This document shows, in pieces, positions 9,569 to 18,144 of a stretch of DNA of 64,000 bases. The notes under the pieces were generated by a model. The model saw nothing but the letters and a program-made list of their open reading frames with translations, was not told the origin of the DNA and ran no database searches. The DNA is from Pedobacter sp. PF22-3. Its GTDB lineage: Bacteria > Bacteroidota > Bacteroidia > Sphingobacteriales > Sphingobacteriaceae. The DNA lies in the NCBI RefSeq assembly GCF_026239555.1, contig NZ_JAPIVP010000004.1, positions 310,001 to 374,000 on the forward strand. Reading direction: 5' to 3'. The translations under genes and the position numbers were made by a program. Numbering within the stretch: position 1 is the first letter of the stretch; the number at the start of each line of letters is the position of its first letter.

Positions 9569-9578
9569 ACCTCCTCTC
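9569..9578 (-). promoter_or_regulatory. Strong Shine-Dalgarno sequence of rpsU
   Basis: GAGAGGAGGT on the minus strand ends 11 bases before the ATG at 9557. Seven consecutive bases (AGGAGGT) match the 16S rRNA tail. Most genes in this window have only AT-rich leaders, so this site stands out. Confidence 0.8.
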
Positions 9579-9613
9579 GTGGTTTTTTAAATTTTCCCGT
9601 ATTATCGGGGCTG

Positions 9614-9621
9614 CAAATGTA
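9614..9621 (-). promoter_or_regulatory. -7 promoter element of rpsU
   Basis: TACATTTG on the minus strand matches TAnnTTTG. The expected start near 9607 gives a leader of about 50 nt that contains the Shine-Dalgarno site. No clear -33 word lies at the right distance. Confidence 0.5.
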
Positions 9622-9723
9622 AGCAAAATATTGAAAATGAGAAAGATTTACAAAAAGAATTTTTATTTAAATCATTAGTAGAATTTATGTGTTGTTTAGC
9701 TACATTTATATACATAATTATAT

Positions 9724-10110
9724 ATGACAACAGGTAAAAAAGTAGGTTCAATTATCGCAGTTATAGTTGTTATCGCATTAATCGCAATTTGTTACTACCG
9801 TTATTTCTTTGTTTTTGGTGAAGGTGTTAAAGCAGGAGAGTTAAACTATGTAGTAAAAAAAGGCTATGTATTTAAAACCTACGAAGGCAAATTAATTCAG
9901 AGCGGGATAAAATCGCGACAAACAGGCACGCTACAGAACAACGAATTCGAATTTTCTATTGCAAATCAGGAAATTGCTGAAAAGATGATGGCCAATAGCG
10001 GCAAGTTTTTTGAACTACACTACAAAGAATATAAACATGCCCTGCCATGGCGAGGATTTAGTGTTTACGTAGTAGATAGCATTTTAACTTCGAAAGATTT
10101 ACCTCAATAG
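9724..10110 (+). CDS. Small membrane-anchored protein of unknown function
   Basis: 128 residues: a charged start (MTTGKK), one membrane segment at about residues 8-25 (VGSIIAVIVVIALIAICYY), and a soluble region of about 100 residues with KGYVFKTYEGKLIQSG and FELHYKEYKHALPWRGFSVY. The soluble part is predicted outside the cytoplasm. Similar proteins in Bacteroidota are sometimes labelled 6-phosphogluconate dehydrogenase, but nothing in this sequence supports an enzyme of that kind. It stands alone on the plus strand between rpsU and a convergent small gene. A near-consensus -7 word (TACATTTA) lies about 15 bases before the ATG. Confidence 0.8.
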   Translation: MTTGKKVGSIIAVIVVIALIAICYYRYFFVFGEGVKAGELNYVVKKGYVFKTYEGKLIQSGIKSRQTGTLQNNEFEFSIANQEIAEKMMANSGKFFELHYKEYKHALPWRGFSVYVVDSILTSKDLPQ

Positions 10111-10111
10111 G

Positions 10112-10146
10112 TTTAGGGTTTAGGGTTTAGGGTTTAGGGTTTAGGG
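10112..10146. repeat. Five tandem copies of TTTAGGG
   Basis: Five perfect 7-bp units directly after the stop codon of the 9724-10110 gene. A C-rich stretch at about 10174-10200 with CCTT and ACC words can pair with it imperfectly, so the space between the two convergent genes can fold into a long hairpin. Confidence 0.95.
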
Positions 10147-10202
10147 TAAATTATTATTTTGCTATTTAGTTTTAAACCTTACACCATAAACCTTCCACCT
10201 AT

Positions 10203-10376
10203 TTAACCTTTCTTAGGCACCTTCGCTCCTGCCTTTTTGGCTTCCGATAATCCGATGGCAATTGCCTGCTTTTTGGAAGTCACTTTTTTACCTGATCCGC
10301 TCCTGAGCTTACCTTCTTTCATTTCGTGCATGGTTTTTTCTACTTTTTCACCAGCTTTTTCTGAATACTTTGCCAT
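10203..10376 (-). CDS. Small basic protein, DUF6496-like
   Basis: A 57-residue lysine-rich protein starting MAKYSEKAGEKVEKTMHEMK and continuing GKLRSGSGKKVTSKKQAIAIGL, then SEAKKAGAKVPKKG. This pattern resembles a family of small proteins of unknown function found widely in bacteria (DUF6496 as I recall it). An in-frame ATG at 10424 would add 16 residues; the shorter start is chosen because the family begins MAKYSEK. The many lysines suggest nucleic acid binding, but this is inference. Confidence 0.7.
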   Translation of the reverse strand: MAKYSEKAGEKVEKTMHEMKEGKLRSGSGKKVTSKKQAIAIGLSEAKKAGAKVPKKG

Positions 10377-10448
10377 TTTATAGTTCATTAGTTCAGTAGT
10401 CATCTGTTCATTGGTAACTGCCAATTGCCAACTGAAAACTGTTAATTT

Positions 10449-10483
10449 CTTTAGTCTTTAGTCTTTAGTCTTTAGTCTTTAGT
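10449..10483. repeat. Five tandem copies of CTTTAGT
   Basis: Five perfect 7-bp units upstream of the DUF6496-like gene. It differs from the TTTAGGG array 300 bases away but has the same unit length and copy number. It is preceded by AACTG-type words (10405-10441). Confidence 0.95.
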
Positions 10484-10590
10484 TAAAACATTACATCCAG
10501 ATGGGAGGTTTTAAAATTTTCAGCAAAAAAAAATCCGGAGGCGATTAAACCGTCCGGATTGCTCATCATATATTTGGTTTTTAATAAGGT

Positions 10591-10662
10591 TGAAGGTGTA
10601 GGGTGTAAGGCATAGGGTGACCGACATTTGCCTTAAACCTTAAGCCTTTTACCTTCTACCCT
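10591..10662. repeat. Low-complexity inverted repeat after the acyl-CoA dehydrogenase gene
   Basis: A G-rich arm (AAGGTGTAGGGTGTAAGGCA and onward) faces a C-rich arm (TGCCTTAAACC, then GCCTTTTACCTTCTACCC) and can fold into an imperfect hairpin of about 70 nt. Its right end abuts the stop codon of the dehydrogenase (minus strand), so it may end that transcript. Confidence 0.6.
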
Positions 10663-11810
10663 TGCAATATTTCGCGGGCAATTACAATCTTTTGTATTTC
10701 TGATGTGCCCTCACCTATTGTACATAATTTACTATCACGATAAAATTTCTCCACCGGAAAATCTTTGGTGTAACCATAACCCCCAAATATTTGAACAGCT
10801 TCGGTTGCTACCCTTACCGAAACTTCTGAAGCAAAATATTTTGCCATAGCCGATTCTTTTGTCATAGGTAAATGCCTGTTCTTTAAATCGGCTGCCTGGC
10901 GGATCAATAGCTCTGCAGCTTCAATCTCTGTAGCCATATCCGCAAGTTTGAAACTAATGGCCTGAAAGCTGGAGATCGGCTGTCCAAATTGCTGACGCTG
11001 TTTTGAATAAGCTACCGCAGCATCAAAAGCTCCCTTAGCAATTCCTAAGGCCAATGCGGCAATAGAAATCCTTCCGCCATCCAAAACCTTCATGGCCTGT
11101 TTAAAACCTTCGCCAACATTGCCCAAGAGATTGGCTTTTGGTACCCGGCAATTATCAAAAATCATTTCTGTGGTTTCTGATGCCCGCATTCCCAGTTTAT
11201 TTTCTTTTTTTCCAGCAGTAAAACCCGGTGTACCACGCTCTACTACAATGGCCGAAATCCCTTTCGAACTTCCCTGTTCCCCTGTCCTTACCATCACAAC
11301 CGCAATATCGCCGCTTTTGCCATGGGTAATCCAGTTTTTTGCACCATTAATAATGTAATCATCTCCATCTTCAACAGCCGTAGTCATCATCCTTAAGGCA
11401 TCTGAGCCAGTATTGGCCTCAGTTAATCCCCAGGCACCAATCCATTTAGCAGTTGCCAGTTTAGGCAGCCATTTTTGCTTCTGTTCTTCGTTAGCAAATG
11501 CCATAATGTGGCCGGTACATAAAGAGTTGTGTGCGGCTAATGATAAACCAATTGAACCACAAACCCGGGCCACTTCTACAATGATGTCAACATATTCCTG
11601 ATAACCTAATCCTGAGCCACCATATTCTTCGGGAACCAAAACGCCCATCAACCCCAATTCTCCGAGTTGTTTAAACAATTCTAAAGGAAAATGCTGTGCT
11701 TCATCCCATTCCATTATATTTGGACGGATGTTTTTCTCAGCAAAATCGCGGACCATGGCCTTTACACTTTGCTGAGTTTCTGTTTCTGAAAAATCGAAGC
11801 TTACGCTCAT
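10656..11810 (-). CDS. Acyl-CoA dehydrogenase
   Basis: This FAD flavoenzyme oxidises acyl-CoA thioesters at the alpha-beta bond, passing electrons to ETF, in fatty acid or branched-chain amino acid breakdown. The 384 residues cover the N-terminal helical domain, the middle beta domain (GAWGLTEANTGSDALRM, then IINGAKNWITHG), and the C-terminal domain with RQQFGQPISSFQAISFKLAD and EAVQIFGGYGYTKDFPVEKF. The catalytic glutamate is expected in the IGEGTSEIQ segment near residue 365. Length is normal for the short-chain and branched-chain group. Substrate cannot be fixed from the sequence, and no other beta-oxidation gene is adjacent. Confidence 0.93.
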   Translation of the reverse strand: MSVSFDFSETETQQSVKAMVRDFAEKNIRPNIMEWDEAQHFPLELFKQLGELGLMGVLVPEEYGGSGLGYQEYVDIIVEVARVCGSIGLSLAAHNSLCTGHIMAFANEEQKQKWLPKLATAKWIGAWGLTEANTGSDALRMMTTAVEDGDDYIINGAKNWITHGKSGDIAVVMVRTGEQGSSKGISAIVVERGTPGFTAGKKENKLGMRASETTEMIFDNCRVPKANLLGNVGEGFKQAMKVLDGGRISIAALALGIAKGAFDAAVAYSKQRQQFGQPISSFQAISFKLADMATEIEAAELLIRQAADLKNRHLPMTKESAMAKYFASEVSVRVATEAVQIFGGYGYTKDFPVEKFYRDSKLCTIGEGTSEIQKIVIAREILQG

Positions 11811-12027
11811 TAAATATTATATTTATAGTTAGTTTGGGCAATTATAAACAATTATTTGATAGTTAGTTACCATTAAATATTTGTGCCATTACAGAATGAA
11901 ATGGTATTCGGTTCAATAAGTTTAACGGTTAATTTTAAACCTTGAAAATCAAGGGAGATTTTTTTTTAAGATTTTTACAACGATAACCGAATATTTTGGA
12001 AAATAGGTCTCAATTGAATAAGAATGT

Positions 12028-12778
12028 AACCATATTTGGGGTTGCAGGGTAACGAAACTACATGCTTTTAATCAGGTGCAAAGGCTTGCAGCACTGCCCT
12101 AAGTAACTAAACCTGATCGCAGCGAACACGGAGTGCAACGGAGTAAAGCGAAGAGCAGGGAGAAACTTTACTATGGAATACGGGTTTTGCTTTCCGAAAA
12201 AAGAAATCTTTAATACTATTGTTTTTAAAAAAGCAGTTTGGGAGCGTTTAGGATAATGCAGTCCCACTGTCCGCTTTAATCGTGCACGCTTCCATTGAGT
12301 TTAGGTGGCGCGGCTGGCAACCATATTTGGGGTTGCAGGGTAACGAAACTACATGCTTTTAATGAGATGCAAAGGCTTGCAGCACTGCCCTAAGTAACTA
12401 AACCTGATCGCAGCGAACACGGAGTGCAACGGAGTAAAGCGAAGAGCAGGGAGAAACTTTACTATGGAATACGGGTGTTGCTTTCCGAAAAAAGAAATCT
12501 TTAATACTATTGTTTTTAGAAAAGCAGTTTGGGAGCGTTTAGGATAATGCGGTCCCACTGCCCGCTTTAATCGTGCACGCTTCCATTGGGTTTAGGTGGC
12601 GCGGCTGGTAACCATATTTGGGGTTGCGGGGTAACGAAACTACATGCTTTTAATCAGGTGCAAAGGCTTGAAGCACTGCCCTAAGTAACTAAACCTGATC
12701 GCAGCGAACACGGAGTGCAACGGAGTAAAGCGAAGAGCAGGGAGAAACTTTACTATGGAATACGGGTGTTGCTTTCCA
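12028..12778. repeat. 291-bp tandem repeat, about 2.6 copies
   Basis: Copies begin AACCATATTTGGGG at 12028, 12319 and 12610, exactly 291 bases apart. The first two are complete and differ at only a few positions; the third stops after about 169 bases at GGAATACGGGTGTTGCTTTCC. Internal words AGCGAACACGGAGTGCAACG and AGTAAAGCGAAGAGCAGGG recall intergenic mobile repeats of this phylum. Near-identical 69-codon open frames (12058-12267 and 12349-12558) are by-products of the repeat. No transposase gene is present. Confidence 0.95.
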
Positions 12779-12800
12779 AAATCAAAAATCGATATTCCTT

Positions 12801-13700
12801 TTAAAAAGAGATGTAGGGCGTAATTTTATCAATCACCTGCTGGTTTAGGAGTACAATCTTTTTCAGATCAGAAATACCTGTATAATTGCCATGCTGCCTG
12901 CGGTATTGAATAATGGCATTGATCTGTTTGAAAGTAAGATATGGATTACGCTTTAAATCATTAAAAGTTGCAGTATTAATATTGATTGTTTTTAAAGGCA
13001 TATTGCCAATTTTAATCTGATCCTTAATCTCCGCATACTTATTGGAGTCTAAACCATAAACTTCGAGAAGTTGTTCTTTCTTGTAAAAACCACCTAAACG
13101 TTCACGATATTTAATAATCCTAAGTGCAAAAGTCCCGCCGATGCCTTTAACCTCATCTAACTGCGTAGAGTCTGCCGTATTGATATCAACAATTACCAAA
13201 GCTTTCTTAGCATATTCCTTTTTTTCAGAAAGCGCATCATTTTTTGAGACATTAATGGCCTGCTCGGGTATTTTAGCATATGGTAATATCCTTTTATACA
13301 TTTCTGGCGAAATGGTATACATTTTCTGAAGATCTTCAGGTTTATTAAATCTGCCGCCTTTAGCGGTATAATTCACAATGGACTGTGCCTGTTTTGCGGA
13401 TAGGCCTAAAGTTCTCCAACCTTCCTTATCTAATGTATTGGGATTAAATTTAAAGAGCTTGACTGTTTTTTTGTGGCTGGAACTTTCAATCAGATCGCGA
13501 ACAGCATGATCATACACCTCATCTTTAACACTGATCTGCTGAATTTGAGCTAAGAGATTCGGATCATCTTTCTGAACTGGCAGATAATAGCTATATATAA
13601 CCGGAACAGCCTTAATTATAAGAATAATAGCCACCAGGAAAAGTAACCCGTTGAATTCACTTTTGCTAACACCAAAATTTTTGTTGAACCAAATTCTCAT
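12801..13700 (-). CDS. Helix-hairpin-helix protein with an N-terminal membrane anchor (ComEA-like)
   Basis: 299 residues. A membrane segment lies at about residues 18-38 (FNGLLFLVAIILIIKAVPVI). The remainder holds successive helix-hairpin-helix units: FNPNTLDKEGWRTLGLSAKQ, VDINTADSTQLDEVKGIGG with FALRIIKYRERLGGF, and ININTATFNDLKRNPYLTFK. Such modules bind double-stranded DNA without sequence preference, and the family includes the DNA uptake receptor ComEA. No other competence gene is adjacent, so a role in uptake is only a possibility. It is divergent from the acyltransferase gene at 13795. Confidence 0.85.
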   Translation of the reverse strand: MRIWFNKNFGVSKSEFNGLLFLVAIILIIKAVPVIYSYYLPVQKDDPNLLAQIQQISVKDEVYDHAVRDLIESSSHKKTVKLFKFNPNTLDKEGWRTLGLSAKQAQSIVNYTAKGGRFNKPEDLQKMYTISPEMYKRILPYAKIPEQAINVSKNDALSEKKEYAKKALVIVDINTADSTQLDEVKGIGGTFALRIIKYRERLGGFYKKEQLLEVYGLDSNKYAEIKDQIKIGNMPLKTININTATFNDLKRNPYLTFKQINAIIQYRRQHGNYTGISDLKKIVLLNQQVIDKITPYISF

Positions 13701-13737
13701 TGATGCGATATGACATGTGTATTATAAATATAAATCT

Positions 13738-13745
13738 TATTTTTG
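13738..13745 (+). promoter_or_regulatory. -7 promoter element of the OlsF-like gene
   Basis: TATTTTTG matches TAnnTTTG. The expected start near 13752 gives a leader of about 40 nt before the ATG at 13795, which supports that start over a TTG at 13768. No clear -33 word was found. Confidence 0.5.
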
Positions 13746-13794
13746 GGATTGCAAAACCGAATAGGTTTTGTCTATCAACAATCTAAGAATTTAT

Positions 13795-15546
13795 ATGAAG
13801 ATCATAACTACATCTGAGTTTGCGAAAGCAACAAAGATAGATAAGCTAGGTGTACCAGGTTTAGCAGGTTTGATGATGGAGATCATGAAACTGAACGACA
13901 TTAACGACGTATTTGCTCAAAATCAACATTTTAAAGGCTTAGAATTTGTAGACAAAATATTAGAAACCATTGGCGTTTCTATAGAATTTGATGATGATGA
14001 CTTAAATAGTATTCCTAAAACAGGGCCTTTTATAGCCATTGCAAATCATCCTTATGGTGGTGTAGAAGGTTTAGCACTAGTTAAACTATTGTGTACGGTG
14101 AGGCCGGATGCCAAGGTAATGGTTAATTTTATTTTGAAAAAAATACCAAACCTTGATGAGTTTTTTGTGGCTGTAAATCCTTTCGAAAATGTGCAGCATT
14201 CTTCCAGCATCAGCGGATTAAAAACTACTTTTGATCTGCTTAGAAACGGAACACCAATTGGCATTTTCCCTGCAGGAGAGGTTTCTACCTTTAAATTAGA
14301 CGCTCAGCAGGTAACCGACAGGATGTGGCATCCTGTGGTTGGAAAACTGATTGCCAAAGCTAAAGTACCTGTTGTACCGATTTATTTCCATGGCAATAAC
14401 GGTGTTTTCTTTAATATTTTGAGCTTTATACACCCTACCCTGCGTACAGCAAAACTACCTTCAGAATTTTTAAATAAACATGGTCGCACCATTAAAGTCC
14501 GGATTGGTAAGCCAATAGCTGTATCTGAAATTTCGCACATGAACAGCAGCAATAAGCTGATGGACTTTTTAAGAGCCCGTACATATGCGCTTGGTATTGG
14601 TTTAGATATAGAGAAAAAGCTCTTTAACCCATTAAACTTATTTAAGATTAAGAAGAAACCTGCCGAGGTAATTGAAGAAACTTCGAGGCTTTTAATTAAA
14701 AATGAGGTAGCATTGCTTGAAGATTTCAGGGTTTGGACAGAGAAGAATTATGAGGTATATATTGTCCCAACTTTAAAGATCCCGAATATTTTAAGAGAAA
14801 TTGGCCGTCTGCGCGAAATCACTTTCCGTGAGGTTGGCGAGGGTACCAACAAAAAAATCGATCTCGACAATTACGATATTTACTATAACCACTTATTTAT
14901 TTGGGATAAAGATTTAGAAAATATTGTAGGTGCTTACCGTATTGGCAAGGGCGATGAGATTTTAGAAAGCATGGGACGCCGTGGTTTTTACCTTTCTGAA
15001 CTCTTTAAAATGAAAGATCAGTTCTACCCGATGCTAAGACAGGGGATTGAACTGGGCAGATCGTGGATCAGAAAAGAATACCAGGGTAAGCCTCTACCCC
15101 TATTCTTATTGTGGAAAGGCATTTTAAAATACCTGATCGATAACCCACAGTACCGCTATATGTTTGGCCCGGTAAGTATCAGCAATAATTTTTCGAAATT
15201 CAGCAAGGCTTTAATTGTGGATTACATTACCAAAAACCACTTCGATTACGAAATGGCTAAATATGTTAAACCGAGAAACAAATTTAAAGCTGATTTATTG
15301 CCTATTTCTACCGACACACTGGTTGACAGCAGTGAATCTTTTAAAGATCTGGACAGCATTATCGGAGACATCGAAAACTCGCATATTAAAATCCCGGTAT
15401 TGTTAAGGCAGTACATGAACCTGAATGCAAAGATCATCTCATTCAATATCGACCCTAAGTTTTCTGATTGTTTAGATGGCTTCTTAGTGGTTGATACACA
15501 TAGTATTCCACCAGAGATTTTGGAAAAACTAGGCAAGAACTTATAA
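13795..15546 (+). CDS. Two-domain acyltransferase, OlsF-like (ornithine lipid synthesis)
   Basis: 583 residues in two parts. Residues 1-270 are a PlsC/LPLAT-type lysophospholipid acyltransferase domain with IANHPYGGVEG near residue 83 and IFPAGEVS near 157; the acidic residue follows the His at +6 rather than in H-X4-D, as in the hemolysin-like subfamily. Residues 320-560 are a GNAT-like N-acyltransferase domain (VGAYRIGKGDEILES, YLSELFKMKDQFY, LGRSWIRKEYQGKPLPLFLL). This fusion is the architecture of OlsF, the bifunctional ornithine lipid synthase known from Serratia and from Bacteroidota. The activity here is inferred. A TTG nine codons upstream was rejected as start. Confidence 0.8.
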   Translation: MKIITTSEFAKATKIDKLGVPGLAGLMMEIMKLNDINDVFAQNQHFKGLEFVDKILETIGVSIEFDDDDLNSIPKTGPFIAIANHPYGGVEGLALVKLLCTVRPDAKVMVNFILKKIPNLDEFFVAVNPFENVQHSSSISGLKTTFDLLRNGTPIGIFPAGEVSTFKLDAQQVTDRMWHPVVGKLIAKAKVPVVPIYFHGNNGVFFNILSFIHPTLRTAKLPSEFLNKHGRTIKVRIGKPIAVSEISHMNSSNKLMDFLRARTYALGIGLDIEKKLFNPLNLFKIKKKPAEVIEETSRLLIKNEVALLEDFRVWTEKNYEVYIVPTLKIPNILREIGRLREITFREVGEGTNKKIDLDNYDIYYNHLFIWDKDLENIVGAYRIGKGDEILESMGRRGFYLSELFKMKDQFYPMLRQGIELGRSWIRKEYQGKPLPLFLLWKGILKYLIDNPQYRYMFGPVSISNNFSKFSKALIVDYITKNHFDYEMAKYVKPRNKFKADLLPISTDTLVDSSESFKDLDSIIGDIENSHIKIPVLLRQYMNLNAKIISFNIDPKFSDCLDGFLVVDTHSIPPEILEKLGKNL

Positions 15547-15555
15547 TTTAAGCCA

Positions 15556-15588
15556 TAAAAAAACCCAGACATCCATCTGGGTTTTTTA
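15556..15588 (+). terminator. Terminator after the OlsF-like gene
   Basis: AAAAAACCCAGA and TCTGGGTTTTTT form a perfect 12-bp stem around CATCCA, ending in a T run. It lies about 10 bases after the stop codon. Confidence 0.93.
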
Positions 15589-15885
15589 TTATCAACTAAC
15601 CTAAACTTTATAAATACTAACCAAATATTTATGCCACAAAAGTAGGCCAGCCTTGTTAAATTGGTGTTAATGAAATATTATTTATAGAATTTTCTTTCTT
15701 ACAATTTCTTAACCGATTAAAATACTGTTGTTCATATTATTCCATTATCTTTAGGTACTCTGTATGAGCTATGATAAACATTCTTCTTCATGAGAACCGA
15801 ATAGTTTCCCTCCCTTATATTTAGCTCAAATAAAAAATCATTTATCAGGTTGGTTCCCTAATGGGATCAACGTTGAACTATCATT
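15589..15885. other. Gene-free spacer between two acyltransferase genes
   Basis: About 300 bases, AT-rich. No open frame, repeat or RNA was recognised. The promoter of the next gene should lie near its right end, but no full consensus was found. Confidence 0.4.
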
Positions 15886-16692
15886 ATGACAATCATTTCT
15901 AAAGAGAATTTTTCAAAGGCAACAGGCATTTGTAACATTCCAATCCCTGGTCTAGCTTCCTTCTTAATGAGGTTCTTGAAGATTAACGACTTCAATGAGA
16001 TTATTAGAGCTGCCAATGCCCTGGAAGGAGAAAAATTTGCCAATCATATTCTGAATGTCCTGGGCGTTACTATTCAGATCAGTGATGAGGATTTAGCCAA
16101 CATTCCAAAAGAAGGTGCATTTATTGCGATTGCAAACCACCCCTATGGTGCTATAGAATCATTGGCATTATTAAGTACACTTGCCAATCACCGACCTGAT
16201 ACGATGTTTATGGGGAATTTTCTGTTAAAGAAAATTCCAAATCTGGAGAAATGTATTATCGCGGTAAATCCGTTCGAAAAAGTTCAGGATTCATCAAGTA
16301 TCAGCGGATTGAAAACAACTTTAAAACTTTTAAAAGATGGTAGTCCTGTTGCTATTTTTCCTGCAGGCGAAGTTTCTTCATATAAATTCAGAAAAAATCA
16401 GATTACCGACCGCGAGTGGCATCCCGTGGTTGGAAAAATCATCTCTAAAGCCAAAGTACCGATACTACCCATATATTTTCATGGCAACAATGGCATCTTT
16501 TTTAGCCTGCTGAAGTTTATACACCCTTCGTTACAAACAGCAAAACTGATTTCAGAATTATTCAACAAAAATGGTCACCAGTTAAAAATCAGTATCGGCA
16601 AACCTGTTCTTTTAGAAGAAATAGACTGTAAAGATTGTAATACCTCCCTTTTAAAACACTTAAGAAAGGGCCTTTACGCCCTAAAAGAGTAA
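15886..16692 (+). CDS. Lysophospholipid acyltransferase family protein, single domain
   Basis: 268 residues closely related throughout to the first domain of the neighbouring OlsF-like protein, for example IANHPYGAIES, FLLKKIPNLEK, VQDSSSISGLKTTLKLL, IFPAGEVSSYK and HPVVGKIISKAKVP. It ends where the GNAT domain would begin, so it is a stand-alone PlsC/LPLAT-type acyltransferase that probably arose by duplication. Substrate is unknown; acylation of a lyso-lipid at the inner membrane is the family role. The terminator at 15556 separates it from its paralogue. Confidence 0.82.
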   Translation: MTIISKENFSKATGICNIPIPGLASFLMRFLKINDFNEIIRAANALEGEKFANHILNVLGVTIQISDEDLANIPKEGAFIAIANHPYGAIESLALLSTLANHRPDTMFMGNFLLKKIPNLEKCIIAVNPFEKVQDSSSISGLKTTLKLLKDGSPVAIFPAGEVSSYKFRKNQITDREWHPVVGKIISKAKVPILPIYFHGNNGIFFSLLKFIHPSLQTAKLISELFNKNGHQLKISIGKPVLLEEIDCKDCNTSLLKHLRKGLYALKE

Positions 16693-16818
16693 CCTTATCC
16701 CAATTCATGAAAATATAATGTTAATTTCCTGTTAAGCCGCTTTCCATTATTCACATAAAGAAATTGTTGCTTTTGTGTTAATAATAAGTAAATTTAAAAT
16801 AACCAAATATAAGGTGGT

Positions 16819-18027
16819 TTGAAAAGAGGGAATTATATATATATTTTGAGAACCATTTTGTTCGCTGCCCTGATGATGAATACCGTCATCTCGAAGGGAC
16901 AGAATTATTCCTTCGATTTTTATGATGGCACCTTTAATTTTAGTGTAGATTCTTCCGCTGTTTTTCCTATACCTCAAACGGCAACAACATCAGCTGTTTC
17001 AAACTTTTACGATCAAATCTCTTCTGCCAGATACGCTTCAGTTATTTCATCTTTAGAAAAATACCAGAAAAAATACAATTTAAACGATTGGATTTATTAC
17101 CAATTGATCCGTAAAACAGCCGAACAGATTAGTCCGAAAGCAGATAATTATTTTGCCTATACTTTATACAAATGGTTTTTACTGAGTAAATGCGGCTATG
17201 ATGCTAGATTAGCGATAGGCAATGAGCAGGTAATCTTTTATGTGAGAAATGAAGAGGATATTAGCGATATTCCATTTTTTATGATCGAGGGGCAAAAGTT
17301 TATGTGCCTAAATTACCACGACTATGGTAAACTGTTTAAACAGGCCGATGCTTACAAGCCCGTTAAAATCTCAATACCAGAAGCTAAAAATCCATTCTCG
17401 TACAAAGTAACGAGGATGCCTGATTTTAAGCCCGAAAGTTACCAGGAAAAAGATATTGAGTTTAGCTACCGTCAGAAAATACATCATTTCAAGCTGAAAG
17501 TTAATCAAGATGTACAAGCCATTTTCAAAAATTACCCCGTAGTAGATTTTGAGAGTTATTTTAATATTCCGCTGAGCAGAGAAACCTATGGCTCTCTTAT
17601 TCCTACGCTAAAAGAAAATCTGAAACATATGGATCAGAAAAAAGGTGTTGATTACCTGATGAGATTTACCCGTTATGGCTTTCTATACGAAGATGATGGC
17701 GAAAACTTTGGGAAAGAAAAACGTTTCTCTCCAGAACAAACATTATTGAGTACATACAGCGATTGTGATGACAGGGCTGCATTATTTTTTTACCTGGTAA
17801 AGGAAATATATAATCTGCCGATGATTGCTTTGTTATACCCTAAACATTTAACCATTGCCGTACAGTTCGACAAGCCAATCGGTGAAGCGATTACTTATAA
17901 TGGTAAGAAATATTCTTATTGCGAACCCACACCCCAGGCACAAAACCTAAAAATAGGCCAGATTGCCACCAACCTTAAAAACCTGAAATATGAGGTTGTA
18001 TATGCTTATGAACCTGGAAATAAGTAA
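16819..18027 (+). CDS. Secreted transglutaminase-like protein
   Basis: 402 residues with a signal peptide (MKRGNYIYILRTILFAALMM, cleavage expected near SKGQ). The start is TTG; using the first internal ATG (residue 19) would destroy the signal peptide. The C-terminal third looks like the transglutaminase/cysteine protease fold: TYSDCDDRAALFFYLV with the candidate nucleophile near residue 317, a candidate His in LYPKHLTIAV near 348, and YSYCEPT where the family usually has D-P-T, so the third member would be Glu. The N-terminal two thirds are not recognised. It probably acts in the periplasm on peptides or cell-wall material, but the substrate is unknown. Confidence 0.65.
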   Translation: MKRGNYIYILRTILFAALMMNTVISKGQNYSFDFYDGTFNFSVDSSAVFPIPQTATTSAVSNFYDQISSARYASVISSLEKYQKKYNLNDWIYYQLIRKTAEQISPKADNYFAYTLYKWFLLSKCGYDARLAIGNEQVIFYVRNEEDISDIPFFMIEGQKFMCLNYHDYGKLFKQADAYKPVKISIPEAKNPFSYKVTRMPDFKPESYQEKDIEFSYRQKIHHFKLKVNQDVQAIFKNYPVVDFESYFNIPLSRETYGSLIPTLKENLKHMDQKKGVDYLMRFTRYGFLYEDDGENFGKEKRFSPEQTLLSTYSDCDDRAALFFYLVKEIYNLPMIALLYPKHLTIAVQFDKPIGEAITYNGKKYSYCEPTPQAQNLKIGQIATNLKNLKYEVVYAYEPGNK

Positions 18028-18144
18028 AAAGGTTTACAATGTTAAATTAAAGTTAAAATAATATTAAAACAATATTATCTTATTAACAACAAGTTTATTA
18101 ATACCTTATTTGACGTACTTTTATGCATTAAGCATAATAAATAC

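Noticed and set aside
12058..12558. Two near-identical 69-codon open frames (12058-12267 and 12349-12558, minus)
   Set aside because: They exist only because the 291-bp unit is repeated; their content follows the repeat, not a protein pattern, and the third copy lacks the frame.
12028..12778. CRISPR array
   Set aside because: The repeated unit is 291 bp and tandem without spacers; no cas gene is present.
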